Of a stretch of DNA of 64,000 nucleotides, positions 48,958 through 57,453 are shown in pieces. Each line of letters starts with the position of its first letter. The stretch's first letter is position 1. Source of the DNA: Candidatus Manganitrophaceae bacterium (lineage in GTDB: Bacteria > Nitrospirota > Nitrospiria > SBBL01 > Manganitrophaceae); contig JACQEZ010000001.1 in NCBI GenBank assembly GCA_016200325.1, forward strand, positions 62,001 through 126,000, written 5' to 3'. Position numbers and translations under genes: made by a program. The notes beneath the pieces were generated by a model. The model had not been told where the DNA came from. It was given only the letters and a program-made list of their open reading frames with translations, and ran no database searches.

Positions 48958-51174
48958 TTATCCGACGCTCTCTTTGCGTCGTTCAAATCGATACGGCAGA
49001 AAGACGGTAAAGGTCGATCCCTTTTCGTATTCACTCTCGACCCGGATCTCTCCTTGGAGCAGCTGCACCAGTTCTTTCACGATTGCCAGACCGAGCCCGA
49101 CCCCCCCGAATTCCCGGGTGGCGCTGGCATCGACTTGATGAAATGCCTCGAAGATTTTGGAAAGGTTTTCCGGCTTGATCCCGATGCCGGTGTCTTGAAT
49201 TGAAAATTCGACCCCGTTCTTCTCCGGCAGATCCTTTGTTGAAAGGACGATCCCGCCTTGCTTGGAAAACTTGACCGCGTTCGATAGGAAGTTCACGACC
49301 ACCTGTTTTATTTTTTCAGGGTCGGATTGGATGGTTGGAAAGACCGCAGGCTTGTTAAATTGCACAAAAAGCGATTTTTTCTCGAACAGCGGTTGCATGC
49401 CGGACAAGATCCCCTCCATCAGCAGCGGAAGGTCGATGGGGCCGAGGCGGACGGTCATCTTTCCCGATTCGATCCGGGAGAGGTCGAGGACATCATTGAC
49501 CAGATTTAAAAGGTCATGGGCGTTTCTCTGGATCCCCTGCAGCGGCTCTTTATAGCTTTCGGGGGGCGTGCCGTAGATGTCATCCAGCAGCAGCTCGTTA
49601 TATCCGATAATGGCATTCAGCGGGGTGCGAAGCTCGTGGGAGACGTTTGAAACGAACTCCGATTTGATCCGATTCGCCTCGAGCGCCTGGATCGTTTTTT
49701 TCTTCAGCTCTTCTTCCGCTTCCCGCTGCTGGGTGATATCTTCCGCGATCCCGGCGGTCCGGTAGACCTCGCCCGCTTTGTTTTTAATCGGAAAACTGCG
49801 GTCTCGAATCCAGCGAACCGACCGGTCCGGACGGATGACGCGATAGACGATATCGCTCCCTTCTCCCCGAGCCTGCCTTTCCAAATTAGCGATCACCCCC
49901 TCCCGGTCTTCAGGGTGGACCGCTTCGACAAACGATTTCGGCTCCTGATAGAGGCTCTCGCAACTCCGGCCCCAGATTTTTTCATAAGCGGGACTGATGT
50001 AGAGCATTTCTGATTTGTGTGGATCGGACATCCAAAAGACCTGATGGATATTTTCGGCGAGCTGACGAAACCGATTTTCCGACTCTTTTAATTTTTCTTC
50101 CCCCTCTTTTCGTTCGGTGATATCGGTGAGGGTGCCGATGTACCCGACCGGCGCTCCGGTCTCATTCCGCAGGGGAATCGCTCCGCCATAGATCCAGGTC
50201 ACTTTACCGTAAGGGGTCTGGAAGCGGTATTCGGAGGCAAACTCTTTTCCTTCTTTTGCCGCATCGTACCATTCACGAAAGACCCGCTCCCGATCCTCCG
50301 GGTGGAGGGCGCGGGCCCAGCCGGTTCCTTGAGCTTCCTCCGGCCTCATCCCCGCCATCTCGCACCAGCGCTCGTTGACGAAGAGGCAGTGGCCCTGCGT
50401 ATCGGTCTGAAAAATGCCGACCGGCGCATGGCTCGTCAGGGTCCGAAACCGCAGCTCGCTTGCCCGCAGCGCCGCATCGCGGCTTTGGATCTCATCGAGC
50501 ATCTCGTTGAACCCCTGCACCAGGAGGCCCAGCTCGTCTTGGCCCTGCTTTGTTGCGCGAATGGTATAGTCTCTCTCCTCCGAAATCGCTTTCGCCGTCC
50601 GGACCAGATGAAAAATCGGCTGGGAGATCACCCGTTGAAAGCGAGAGGCGAGGAGGAGCGCCACCAGGGAGGCGGCGACAATGAGGAGGGTGGTGACGGC
50701 GATCGATTGCTTCAGCGCCGAGTAGACATCGGTCAGGTCCGACTGGATGTAGACGGTGCCGATTTTTTCATTGCCGAGAAAAATGGAGCGAAAGAGGGTG
50801 AGTGAGTTTCGATCAAAGCGGGCGCCGTCCGCTTCGAGCGGAGGTGGTTTAAACTCGGTGACCGGATCCGCCACATAGGTCGAAAAGAGCTGACTGTCTT
50901 TCGTATAAATGGCCGCCGCGATCACGTGGGGGTAGGCCGCCAATGCTGATAAGGTCTCTTCTCCCGCTTTGGGATCGTTAAATGTCAGCGCGGCGGTGCT
51001 GTTGGTGCCGAGGACCGCGGCCAGGGTGGAGAGATTGTAGGTGAGGTTTTCACGGACTTTGACGAGATGGTAGGTGATCGACGCGGCGCCGGCCAAGATC
51101 AATACGATGCTGCTGGTCAACAACGTCAGCAACATCAGCTTCGATTTGATCGATCGATCTTGAAAGCGCAGCAT
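48958..51174 (-). CDS. CHASE8-HAMP-PAS-PAS histidine kinase
   Basis: The protein has 738 residues. TM helix 1 (LMLLTLLTSSIVLILAGAA) is followed by a periplasmic CHASE8-like sensor (residues 38-150: STAALTFNDPKAGEETLSALAAYP), TM helix 2 (SIAVTTLLIVAASLVALLLA), HAMP (to about 231), PAS1 (about 243-355), PAS2 (about 368-485), HisKA (SNVSHELRTPLNAI) and HATPase (NFLSNAVKFSKQGG, DTGIGIKPENL, GGVGLGLAIVKEL). There is no GGDEF domain. CHASE8 is the sensor of YfiN, and yfiR lies convergent 43 bases away. No ribosome site is visible before the ATG. Confidence 0.9.
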   Translation of the reverse strand: MLRFQDRSIKSKLMLLTLLTSSIVLILAGAASITYHLVKVRENLTYNLSTLAAVLGTNSTAALTFNDPKAGEETLSALAAYPHVIAAAIYTKDSQLFSTYVADPVTEFKPPPLEADGARFDRNSLTLFRSIFLGNEKIGTVYIQSDLTDVYSALKQSIAVTTLLIVAASLVALLLASRFQRVISQPIFHLVRTAKAISEERDYTIRATKQGQDELGLLVQGFNEMLDEIQSRDAALRASELRFRTLTSHAPVGIFQTDTQGHCLFVNERWCEMAGMRPEEAQGTGWARALHPEDRERVFREWYDAAKEGKEFASEYRFQTPYGKVTWIYGGAIPLRNETGAPVGYIGTLTDITERKEGEEKLKESENRFRQLAENIHQVFWMSDPHKSEMLYISPAYEKIWGRSCESLYQEPKSFVEAVHPEDREGVIANLERQARGEGSDIVYRVIRPDRSVRWIRDRSFPIKNKAGEVYRTAGIAEDITQQREAEEELKKKTIQALEANRIKSEFVSNVSHELRTPLNAIIGYNELLLDDIYGTPPESYKEPLQGIQRNAHDLLNLVNDVLDLSRIESGKMTVRLGPIDLPLLMEGILSGMQPLFEKKSLFVQFNKPAVFPTIQSDPEKIKQVVVNFLSNAVKFSKQGGIVLSTKDLPEKNGVEFSIQDTGIGIKPENLSKIFEAFHQVDASATREFGGVGLGLAIVKELVQLLQGEIRVESEYEKGSTFTVFLPYRFERRKESVG

Positions 51175-51587
51175 TCTACGTTATTCTAATCCGATCCCGA
51201 CGTCTTATCTTGGCAGTTTCGAACCGAAGTCCAAGGTCTTGTCCGTGCCGGCCGAGACCTGAGCACTCCCTAACAATCAGAAAAATAGATGGTGCTCCGG
51301 GGAGGAACGCTCTGATTCGCTTCCACGGCAGAGGGTATCCGGAAGGGATCCCAGGCGCTGGCGGCAGTCTTTTAAAGGTATCAAATCTCGGGATTGATAT
51401 CAATCACGTATTACGCACGTATTACACACGTATTACGATGAAAACCGACCCTTGCCAGGCCGGTGGACCGCACCCTGACACCAAAGGGAGCCGTGTGGGG
51501 TGGGAACCCCGCTCCCGAACCGAGCGCCTCCGGATGTCCAAACCGACCTCCGCCGAGGTAAAGAAATTCTTCCCTCAGCCCGGCCCC
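51175..51587. other. Divergent intergenic region between kinase and transporter operon
   Basis: About 410 bases without a supported gene; frames that cross it show no family features. It contains a three-unit 11-base tandem repeat (51405-51437) and precedes a good promoter for the GldA-like operon. The remaining sequence is unremarkable. Confidence 0.5.
51405..51437 (+). repeat. Three tandem copies of an 11-base unit
   Basis: The unit CACGTATTAC(G/A) occurs three times with no gaps: 51405-51415, 51416-51426 and 51427-51437; only the last base of the middle copy differs. An 11-base period places each unit on the same face of DNA, as in an array of operator half-sites (iterons). Confidence 0.8.
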
Positions 51588-51616
51588 TTGACACTGAAAA
51601 TCGATTGTTATAACTT
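51588..51616 (+). promoter_or_regulatory. Sigma-70 promoter of the Gld-like transporter operon
   Basis: TTGACA (51588-51593) and TAACTT (51611-51616) are 17 bases apart; TATAAC at 51609 overlaps as a further -10 candidate. It lies about 50 bases before the start of the ATPase gene. Confidence 0.6.
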
Positions 51617-51664
51617 ACACGGTTGCTGGTTTACGCAAAGGTCAATGAAAGGGTTTATGGCAAT

Positions 51665-52648
51665 ATGATCGAGGTCATGCATTTAGGGAAGCGATACGGA
51701 GAGGTTGTTGCAATCGATGACGTCAGCTTCAGCGTCCCCAAAGGGGAGATCCTCGCTTTTTTGGGGCCGAACGGCGCCGGGAAGACGACGACCATGCGGA
51801 TTCTCACCTGTTTTATGCCGGCGACGAGCGGAACGGCCCGGGTGGCCGGTTTTGATATTTTCGAGTCGCCGATGGAGGTGAAGCGGCGGATCGGCTACCT
51901 TCCGGAAAATCCGCCGGTCTATCCGGAGCTGACGGTATCGGAATATCTGCGCTTTGTTGCAAAAATAAAAGGGGTGCCGACCGTCCGGGTGAAAGCGGCG
52001 CTGGCGTCGGCGCTGGAGAAGTGCAACATCGGCGATGTGGCGAATCGGCTGATCGGGAACCTCTCCCGCGGCTACCGGCAGCGGGTCGGCCTGGCGCAGG
52101 CGATGATCCACAACCCGGACGTCTTGATTCTCGATGAGCCGACCGTCGGACTCGATCCGAAGCAGATCATCGAAATACGCGAGCTGATCAAGAACCTCGG
52201 CGGCGAGCATACGATTGTTCTCTCCACCCACATCCTCCCCGAAGCGACCGCCGTTTGCCAGAAGGTGGTCATCATCAACCGCGGACGGATCGTCGCCGTC
52301 GACTCCCAAGAGCGCCTTTCGGCGCAGGTGCGCAAGTCGGAGAAGATCTCGGTGCGGGTTCGCCGCGGCGAGTCGGTCAATCCGGAGCAGATTTTGTCGA
52401 TCGCCGGGGTTCATCATCTTCTTCCGCAGCCGGCGAGCGACGGTGAGGGGGCGTTTATCGTGGAGGTGGAGCTCGGCCGCGATGTCCGCGAGGAGCTGGC
52501 GCGGCGGGTGGTGGAGAGCGGATGGGGCCTGCTTGAAATGAAGCCGTTGACCGTCAGCCTCGAAGAGGTCTTCCTCCAGTTGACGACCGAAGAGAAGGGG
52601 GTCGAAGCAGTGGCCGCACCGGCGCCGACGGAAGGGGTGGTTCTATGA
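51665..52648 (+). CDS. ABC transporter ATP-binding protein (GldA-like)
   Basis: The 327 residues form an ABC-2-type ATPase: Walker A FLGPNGAGKTTTMRIL, Q-loop YLPENPPVYPEL, signature NLSRGYRQRVGLAQAM, Walker B DVLILDEPTVGLD and H-loop VLSTHIL. The C-terminal 100 residues (VRVRRGESVNPEQILSIAGVH and onward) match the DUF4162-type tail of GldA/CcmA-like ATPases. It overlaps the permease by four bases (ATGA). The ribosome site for the ATG at 51665 is weak. Confidence 0.92.
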   Translation: MIEVMHLGKRYGEVVAIDDVSFSVPKGEILAFLGPNGAGKTTTMRILTCFMPATSGTARVAGFDIFESPMEVKRRIGYLPENPPVYPELTVSEYLRFVAKIKGVPTVRVKAALASALEKCNIGDVANRLIGNLSRGYRQRVGLAQAMIHNPDVLILDEPTVGLDPKQIIEIRELIKNLGGEHTIVLSTHILPEATAVCQKVVIINRGRIVAVDSQERLSAQVRKSEKISVRVRRGESVNPEQILSIAGVHHLLPQPASDGEGAFIVEVELGRDVREELARRVVESGWGLLEMKPLTVSLEEVFLQLTTEEKGVEAVAAPAPTEGVVL

Positions 52649-53415
52649 GAAATATTTGGATCCTCGCCGAAAAGGAGCTGAAGCTCTATTTCATCTCGCC
52701 GATCGCCTATGTGTTGGCGACGGTTTTTCTGATTATTACCGACTACCTCTTCCAGAGCCAGGTCTTCGCCGTTTCGAGCATCTCGATGCAGATCATGCGC
52801 TCGCAGGGAAATCTCCCGCAATTCAATCTTCATGAGGCGCTCTTTCAGCCGATCTTCTTCAGCATGAGCATTATTCTGTTGTTGATCATGCCGTTGCTGA
52901 CGATGCGGCTTTTCGCGGAGGAGAAGAAGGGGCGGACCTCGGAGCTGTTGATGACCTCGCCGCTGACGATCACCGAGATCGTCCTCGGGAAATTTTTAGC
53001 CGCCTGGGTGGTTTATGCGCTGCTGTTGCTCTTAACGATGCACCTGCCGGTGATGATGACCAGCTTTACCCATGTCGCCTGGAAGCCGCTCGCCGCGAGC
53101 TACCTGGGGCTGTTGTTAATGGGAGGGGTTTTTCTCTCGATGGGGCTCTTTGCCTCCTCATTGACGGAGAATCAGATCGTCGCTGCCGTGATTTCATTTG
53201 GGATTTTGATCGGCTTCTGGTTAATCGGCCTGACCGCGCAGACGGCGGCCGACTCCCCGGTCGGAGAGCTGTTCAGCTATCTCTCCCTGATCGAACACCT
53301 TGCCAACTTCGTAAAAGGGTTGATCAACACGCGCGACCTGACCTATTTTATCTCCCTGACGGTCTTGGGGCTGTTCCTCACCCATCGTGTGGTCGAATCG
53401 CAGCGATGGAAGTGA
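52645..53415 (+). CDS. ABC-2 permease (GldF-like)
   Basis: The 256-residue membrane protein has six helices, starting MRNIWILAEKELKLYFISPIAYV with the typical ABC-2 N-terminal elbow, then LLIMPLLTMRLFAEEKKGRTSELLMTSPLT and LENQ-like SSLTENQIVAAVISF. These match GldF/NosY permeases. The system transports an unknown substrate; in Flavobacterium, GldAFG is needed for gliding, but relatives occur widely in non-gliding bacteria. Confidence 0.9.
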   Translation: MRNIWILAEKELKLYFISPIAYVLATVFLIITDYLFQSQVFAVSSISMQIMRSQGNLPQFNLHEALFQPIFFSMSIILLLIMPLLTMRLFAEEKKGRTSELLMTSPLTITEIVLGKFLAAWVVYALLLLLTMHLPVMMTSFTHVAWKPLAASYLGLLLMGGVFLSMGLFASSLTENQIVAAVISFGILIGFWLIGLTAQTAADSPVGELFSYLSLIEHLANFVKGLINTRDLTYFISLTVLGLFLTHRVVESQRWK

Positions 53416-53520
53416 GATAAATGGCGATCCGCCGTCCGTACGCAGCGTTCAGCAAATCTTAAAAGGGTTTAAGCTGACCCCGGACGGCAGAGAGCGGATC
53501 GCTTCTATTGAGGTTTTAAA

Positions 53521-55071
53521 ATGCGTTTGAAACAGACGTTCAGCATTCTTTCCGGTGTGGCGGGGGTGGGTTGCGGACTGGCCGGTCTCTTTCATTATCT
53601 GATCTGGGGAGCACCGCTCTGGGTAACCACGGCGCTCGAGGGGACGGCGCTGCTTCTCCTTACCCTCTTTTTGGTCACCCACTTCGAAATGGTGAAAGAC
53701 ATCTCAACCCGTCGGTCGACCAAATTCGGGGTGAACAGTTTTCTCATGATTGCGATCTTCATCGCCATCCTGTCTATTATCAACTTTATCCTGGCGCGGC
53801 ATCCGCTCCGGTACGACCTCTCCGGAAGCGGCGCCTTCTCCATCTCCCCTCAGACGGTCAGCGTCCTCAAGAACCTCAAGAATGAGGTGAAGGTAATCGG
53901 CTTTTTCCCGGAGCGGAGCAATGTCAAGGGGCAGGCGAAAGACCTCTTTGAAAATTACCGGTATGAGACCGACAAGATCAAATTTGAGATCGTCGATCCC
54001 GACAAGAAGCCGACGGTCGCCAAGCAGTATGGGATTACCGAATACGACACGATCGTCCTGGAGTCGGGGGGGCAGAAGGCGACGCTCCGGACCGTCTCCG
54101 AGCAGGAGGTGACGGGGGCGCTCATTCGGATCAGCCGCGCGTCGAAGAAGAGCTTCTATTTCGTCGAAGGGCACGGCGAGCACAGCCTCGACGATTTGGA
54201 GCGGAACGGCTTTTCTTTCTTGAAAGATTCGTTGGAGAAAGAGGGCTTCGCCGTCAAAAAACTCCTCCTGCTCTCCGAGAAGAAGGTTCCGGACGATGCC
54301 GCGGTCGTCGTGATCGGCGGGCCGCAGCGTCCGTTCATCGAAGAGGAGAAGAAAGCGCTCGATGAGTATCTCGCGCGCGGCGGCCGGCTCTTTGCCCTGG
54401 TCGACCCGCTGGTGAAAACCGATCTGGAGCCGCTCCTTGCCAAGTGGGGGGTGAAGCTGGAGAATGACCTGATCCTCGATCCCGGATCGAGCTTGAGCGC
54501 GGTCGTTCCGATCGTCAACCCCGGCAGCTATCCGCCGCACCCGGTGACCGACCGATTTAACCTCGGCACCTTTTTCCCCCTCTCCCGCTCGGTCAATTTC
54601 GATCCCGCTACAGAGGGGACCCTCCGCTTTGAGCCGCTCTTGAAATCGGCGCCGGGAACCTGGCTGACGAAAAGGGTCGAGGGGGATCTGAACATCGATC
54701 CGAGCCGCGACAAGCCGGGCCCGATCATCTTCGGGGGGGTGATCCGCTATAAAGACGAGCCGGCCCCCGCCGCCGCGGAGGCCGGAAAGCCCGATCCGAA
54801 GAAGATGCGGCTCGTCGTCATCGGAGATGCCGACTTCGCCACCAACGGCGTCGTCCGATCGGCCGGCAACGGCGATCTGTTTCAGAACGTCGTCAGCTGG
54901 CTCGCGGAGGAGGGGGACCTCGTCTCCATCCGCTCGCAAGAGGCGCAGAACGGCACCCTGCTGCTGAGCAACCAGCAGCATCGGTTTAATTTCTACAGCT
55001 CCGTATTAATCGTTCCTTTGGTGATTTTTTCGATCGGCCTGACGGTGTGGCGGAGGAGGCGCCGGCTGTGA
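53521..55071 (+). CDS. GldG-like ABC transporter auxiliary protein
   Basis: The protein has 516 residues. N-terminal helices (SGVAGVGCGLAGLFHYLIWG, LFLVTHFEM, FLMIAIFIAILSIINFILA) are followed by a large soluble ABC_transp_aux (GldG) domain: DLSGSGAFSISPQTVSVLKNLKNEVKVIGFFPE, YRYETDKIKFEIVDPDKKP, KSFYFVEGHGEHSLDD, VVVIGGPQRPFIEEEKKALDEYLARGGRLFALVDP, ending VVIGDADFATNGV and a final helix. The family shares a periplasmic GATase-like (IFT52/GldG) fold. It is coupled to the next gene by a GTGA overlap. Confidence 0.88.
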   Translation: MRLKQTFSILSGVAGVGCGLAGLFHYLIWGAPLWVTTALEGTALLLLTLFLVTHFEMVKDISTRRSTKFGVNSFLMIAIFIAILSIINFILARHPLRYDLSGSGAFSISPQTVSVLKNLKNEVKVIGFFPERSNVKGQAKDLFENYRYETDKIKFEIVDPDKKPTVAKQYGITEYDTIVLESGGQKATLRTVSEQEVTGALIRISRASKKSFYFVEGHGEHSLDDLERNGFSFLKDSLEKEGFAVKKLLLLSEKKVPDDAAVVVIGGPQRPFIEEEKKALDEYLARGGRLFALVDPLVKTDLEPLLAKWGVKLENDLILDPGSSLSAVVPIVNPGSYPPHPVTDRFNLGTFFPLSRSVNFDPATEGTLRFEPLLKSAPGTWLTKRVEGDLNIDPSRDKPGPIIFGGVIRYKDEPAPAAAEAGKPDPKKMRLVVIGDADFATNGVVRSAGNGDLFQNVVSWLAEEGDLVSIRSQEAQNGTLLLSNQQHRFNFYSSVLIVPLVIFSIGLTVWRRRRRL

Positions 55072-56489
55072 GGTTTAAGGCCACCATCGTCCTCTCTCTC
55101 CTCCTTCTGATCCTGGGCGGCTATCTCTACTACATCGAGATCCCCAGCGACCGGAAAAAACAGGAGGCGGAGATCCAACAAAAGCGCCTCTATTCTTTTA
55201 CCCCGGCGTCCATCACCAACCTGACCATTAAGAATGCCAACGGCGAGACGATCGAGTTTCTTCATGACCCCGACCATCCCGAAGATCCATGGCGTATCAC
55301 CCGTCCGGTCGAAACGATCGCAAACGATGCCGCCGCCTCGATGCTCGCCTCGCAGCTCGAACGGCTCGAAGCCGGCCGGGTGGTCGAGGAAAAGCCGGAG
55401 GCGCTGAAGGAGTTCGGCCTCGACCCCCCGGTTTACTCCGTCATCGTCACGTTGAACCGGGTCGACACCGAGATCCTCGAGGTCGGAAGCGAGAACCTCA
55501 CCGGGAGCGAAGTCTACGTCCGAAAGGGAGCGGGCACCCCGGTCTATCTGGTCCCCGCCGCGATTAAGAAGTCGCTGAACAAAGATCTCCGGGGCTGGCG
55601 GCAGCAGGAGGTCCTCCACTTCGCCTCAACCGACGTAAAGCGGGTGCAGATTGAATCGCCCCGCCAGCAGATCGAAATCGCCCGAGAAGGGGAGGGCTGG
55701 CAGATCAAGAAGCCGATCCAGACCAAGGCCGATCCGACCGAGGTCTCGAATCTCCTCGGCAGCCTCTCCAGTCTTCGCGGTGAGGAGTTCATCGATGATC
55801 GAAAAGCGGAACGGATGAAAGCATTCGGCCCGCCGATCTTGAAGGTTCGACTTGGGGTCGCCGAGGTGGAGCGGGAGGCCCGCTTTTACAGACTTTCCTC
55901 CGAGCCTGAGACGGTTTATGCGGTGACGACCCCGTTTGCTCCGATCTACAAGTTTTCTGCGCAAACCTTAAAGGCGATCGAGGAGCCGGCGGCGACCTAC
56001 CGGGACAAACGGGTCGTCGATCTCTCCGGCCCGGTGTCGGTCGAGCAGATCTCTATCCGGAAAAAAGGCGGGGCATTGCTGCTGGAGAAAAAAGAGGGGA
56101 GCTGGTCGATCCAAGGGACCCCGGCGAAGAAGGTGTCCGATCCGGAGAAGGTCAATGGACTCCTCTCCGAGCTGGCCGACCTTCGGGTCGCCCGTTTTAT
56201 CGACGCGCCGCCGCCGACCGCGGCGAAGGTCGGTTTAACCGATCCGGAATGGTCAATTCAGCTCAAGGGGAAAGAAGGAAAGCTGTTGGGCGAGGTTGCC
56301 CTCGGCCGCGCCGAGGGAAGCGCGCTGTACGCTCAGAGCTATAACCAGCCGGGTCCGTTCTTGGTCAACAAAGAAGACACCGAGCGGCTTCGGCAGGCGG
56401 CCGAATCGATCAAAGCCGCCGAAGCGGCGCCCCCGCCACCTGCCGCCGCACCCGCGCCGAAACAGGAAAAAAATCAGCCGCCCGGCTGA
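55068..56489 (+). CDS. DUF4340 domain protein, partner of the GldG-like transporter
   Basis: The protein has 473 residues with one N-terminal helix (TIVLSLLLLILGGYLYYIE) and several DUF4340-type repeats outside the membrane, for example VEFLHDPDHPEDPWRITRPVETIANDAAASMLASQLERLEAGRVV and related blocks near 190-260 and 345-420. The C-terminus is Ala/Pro-rich (EAAPPPPAAAPAPKQEKNQPPG). DUF4340 genes usually follow gldG genes; their biochemical role is unknown. The GTG at 55068 has GGAGGAGG eight bases upstream. Confidence 0.85.
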   Translation: MRFKATIVLSLLLLILGGYLYYIEIPSDRKKQEAEIQQKRLYSFTPASITNLTIKNANGETIEFLHDPDHPEDPWRITRPVETIANDAAASMLASQLERLEAGRVVEEKPEALKEFGLDPPVYSVIVTLNRVDTEILEVGSENLTGSEVYVRKGAGTPVYLVPAAIKKSLNKDLRGWRQQEVLHFASTDVKRVQIESPRQQIEIAREGEGWQIKKPIQTKADPTEVSNLLGSLSSLRGEEFIDDRKAERMKAFGPPILKVRLGVAEVEREARFYRLSSEPETVYAVTTPFAPIYKFSAQTLKAIEEPAATYRDKRVVDLSGPVSVEQISIRKKGGALLLEKKEGSWSIQGTPAKKVSDPEKVNGLLSELADLRVARFIDAPPPTAAKVGLTDPEWSIQLKGKEGKLLGEVALGRAEGSALYAQSYNQPGPFLVNKEDTERLRQAAESIKAAEAAPPPPAAAPAPKQEKNQPPG

Positions 56490-56583
56490 CGACAGAATCG
56501 AACCTTCTTTAAATAATTTTCGCCTTCCCTGCAATCTCAACCAACCCTTCCCGTTTTTTGTGGCGACCCTCTCGAAATTTTTC

Positions 56584-56615
56584 TTGACTCCGTACCTAGG
56601 TACAGGGTGTACTCT
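56584..56615 (+). promoter_or_regulatory. MerR-type promoter/operator with elongated spacer
   Basis: TTGACT (56584-56589) and TACTCT (56610-56615) are 20 bases apart (19 with GTACTC). The spacer has the perfect dyad GTACCTAGGTAC (56592-56603). This sequence closely resembles mer operators (TTGACTCCGTAC...GTAC), where MerR twists DNA to activate transcription. Here it lies just before the merR-type gene and the arsenic genes. Confidence 0.85.
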
Positions 56616-56622
56616 CTTTCTT

Positions 56623-57036
56623 ATGGAGCCGTTCACGATCGGAAAATTAGCTCGGTTATCGGGTGTCGGCGTCGAGACGGTCCGCTTCTATGAACGACGG
56701 GGACTCATCAAGCAACCTGCCGTTAAAGAGGGATTTAGAAAATACTCCGAGGCGGATGCGCAGCGGATCCGCTTCATCAAGCGGGCGCAAGATCTCGGAT
56801 TTACGCTCAAGGAGATTAAAGTCCTTCTCGAATTGAACGCCGATCCACGATCGACGTGTGCGGATATAAAAGATCAAACCGAGGCCAAGATGAAGGAGGT
56901 GGAGGAGAAGATCCGCGACCTGAAGAAAATGAAAAAGTCTCTTGAGCGCCTTTCCGTCGCCTGTGGTGAAGGGAAGAAGGCGATCGCTCATTGCGAGATT
57001 TTGAACTGCTTTGAGCCGGGCTGGAAGTGCGAATAA
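56623..57036 (+). CDS. MerR-family metal-responsive regulator
   Basis: The protein has 137 residues. The MerR winged helix (FTIGKLARLSGVGVETVRFYERRGLIKQP, FRKYSEADAQRIRFIKRAQDLGFTLKEIK) is followed by a long dimerisation helix with cysteines C79, C114, C124, C129 and C136. The C79-C114 spacing of 35 equals that of C82-C117 in Hg-sensing MerR, and a third Cys follows after ten residues (nine in MerR). That suggests a thiophilic trigonal site for Hg(II), As(III) or Sb(III). The gene is the first of an operon with arsI, an aquaporin and arsC, which favours As(III) as the signal. Confidence 0.88.
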   Translation: MEPFTIGKLARLSGVGVETVRFYERRGLIKQPAVKEGFRKYSEADAQRIRFIKRAQDLGFTLKEIKVLLELNADPRSTCADIKDQTEAKMKEVEEKIRDLKKMKKSLERLSVACGEGKKAIAHCEILNCFEPGWKCE

Positions 57037-57051
57037 AAGGAGGAGAACGCA

Positions 57052-57453
57052 ATGCGTATTCATCTGTCCATAAACGTTAAGAATGTCCCGGATTCGGTCC
57101 TTTTTTATGAGAAGGTCTTTGGTATGAAGCCGCAAAAACAGACGTCAAGCTATGCGAAGTTTGATTTGAATGATCCGCCGCTGAATTTTTCCATGCAGTC
57201 GGGAGAAGGGGCGATCAGCCGGGTTTCTCATTTTGGGATTGAGGTAAGTTCGCCCGATGACGTGATGAAATGGCAGAAAGAGCTCACTGAAAAAGGGTTA
57301 GTGAGGCTCGTCGAGAGCGACACGAAGTGTTGTTTCGCCCGCCAGGACAAGGTTTGGTTTACCGATCCCGACGGCAACGAATGGGAGGTCTTTTATGTCC
57401 ATGAGCAACTTCCCGTCACCGAGAAAATGGAGCAGGCCGCCTGTTGCAGCTAG
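57052..57453 (+). CDS. arsI: ArsI-like C-As lyase / glyoxalase-family protein
   Basis: This 133-residue vicinal-oxygen-chelate protein has N-terminal IHLSINVKNVPDSVLFYEKVFG and metal ligands H4, H60 (SHFGIEV) and E112 (NEWEVFYV). The vicinal pair C93-C94 in TKCCFARQDK matches the organoarsenical-binding cysteines of ArsI. ArsI is an Fe(II)-dependent dioxygenase that removes methyl or aromatic groups from trivalent organoarsenicals. Members without the pair are CadI-type or glyoxalases. The C-terminus adds another CC (AACCS). It is preceded by AAGGAGGA and overlaps the next gene by ten bases. Confidence 0.88.
   Translation: MRIHLSINVKNVPDSVLFYEKVFGMKPQKQTSSYAKFDLNDPPLNFSMQSGEGAISRVSHFGIEVSSPDDVMKWQKELTEKGLVRLVESDTKCCFARQDKVWFTDPDGNEWEVFYVHEQLPVTEKMEQAACCS

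Noticed and set aside
51405-51437. Tandem 11-base repeats considered as a CRISPR array
   Set aside because: Units are contiguous with no spacers and far too short; no cas gene is in the window.
53704-54981. 425-codon open frame antisense to gldG
   Set aside because: Charged low-complexity shadow; the plus-strand gene has clear GldG features.
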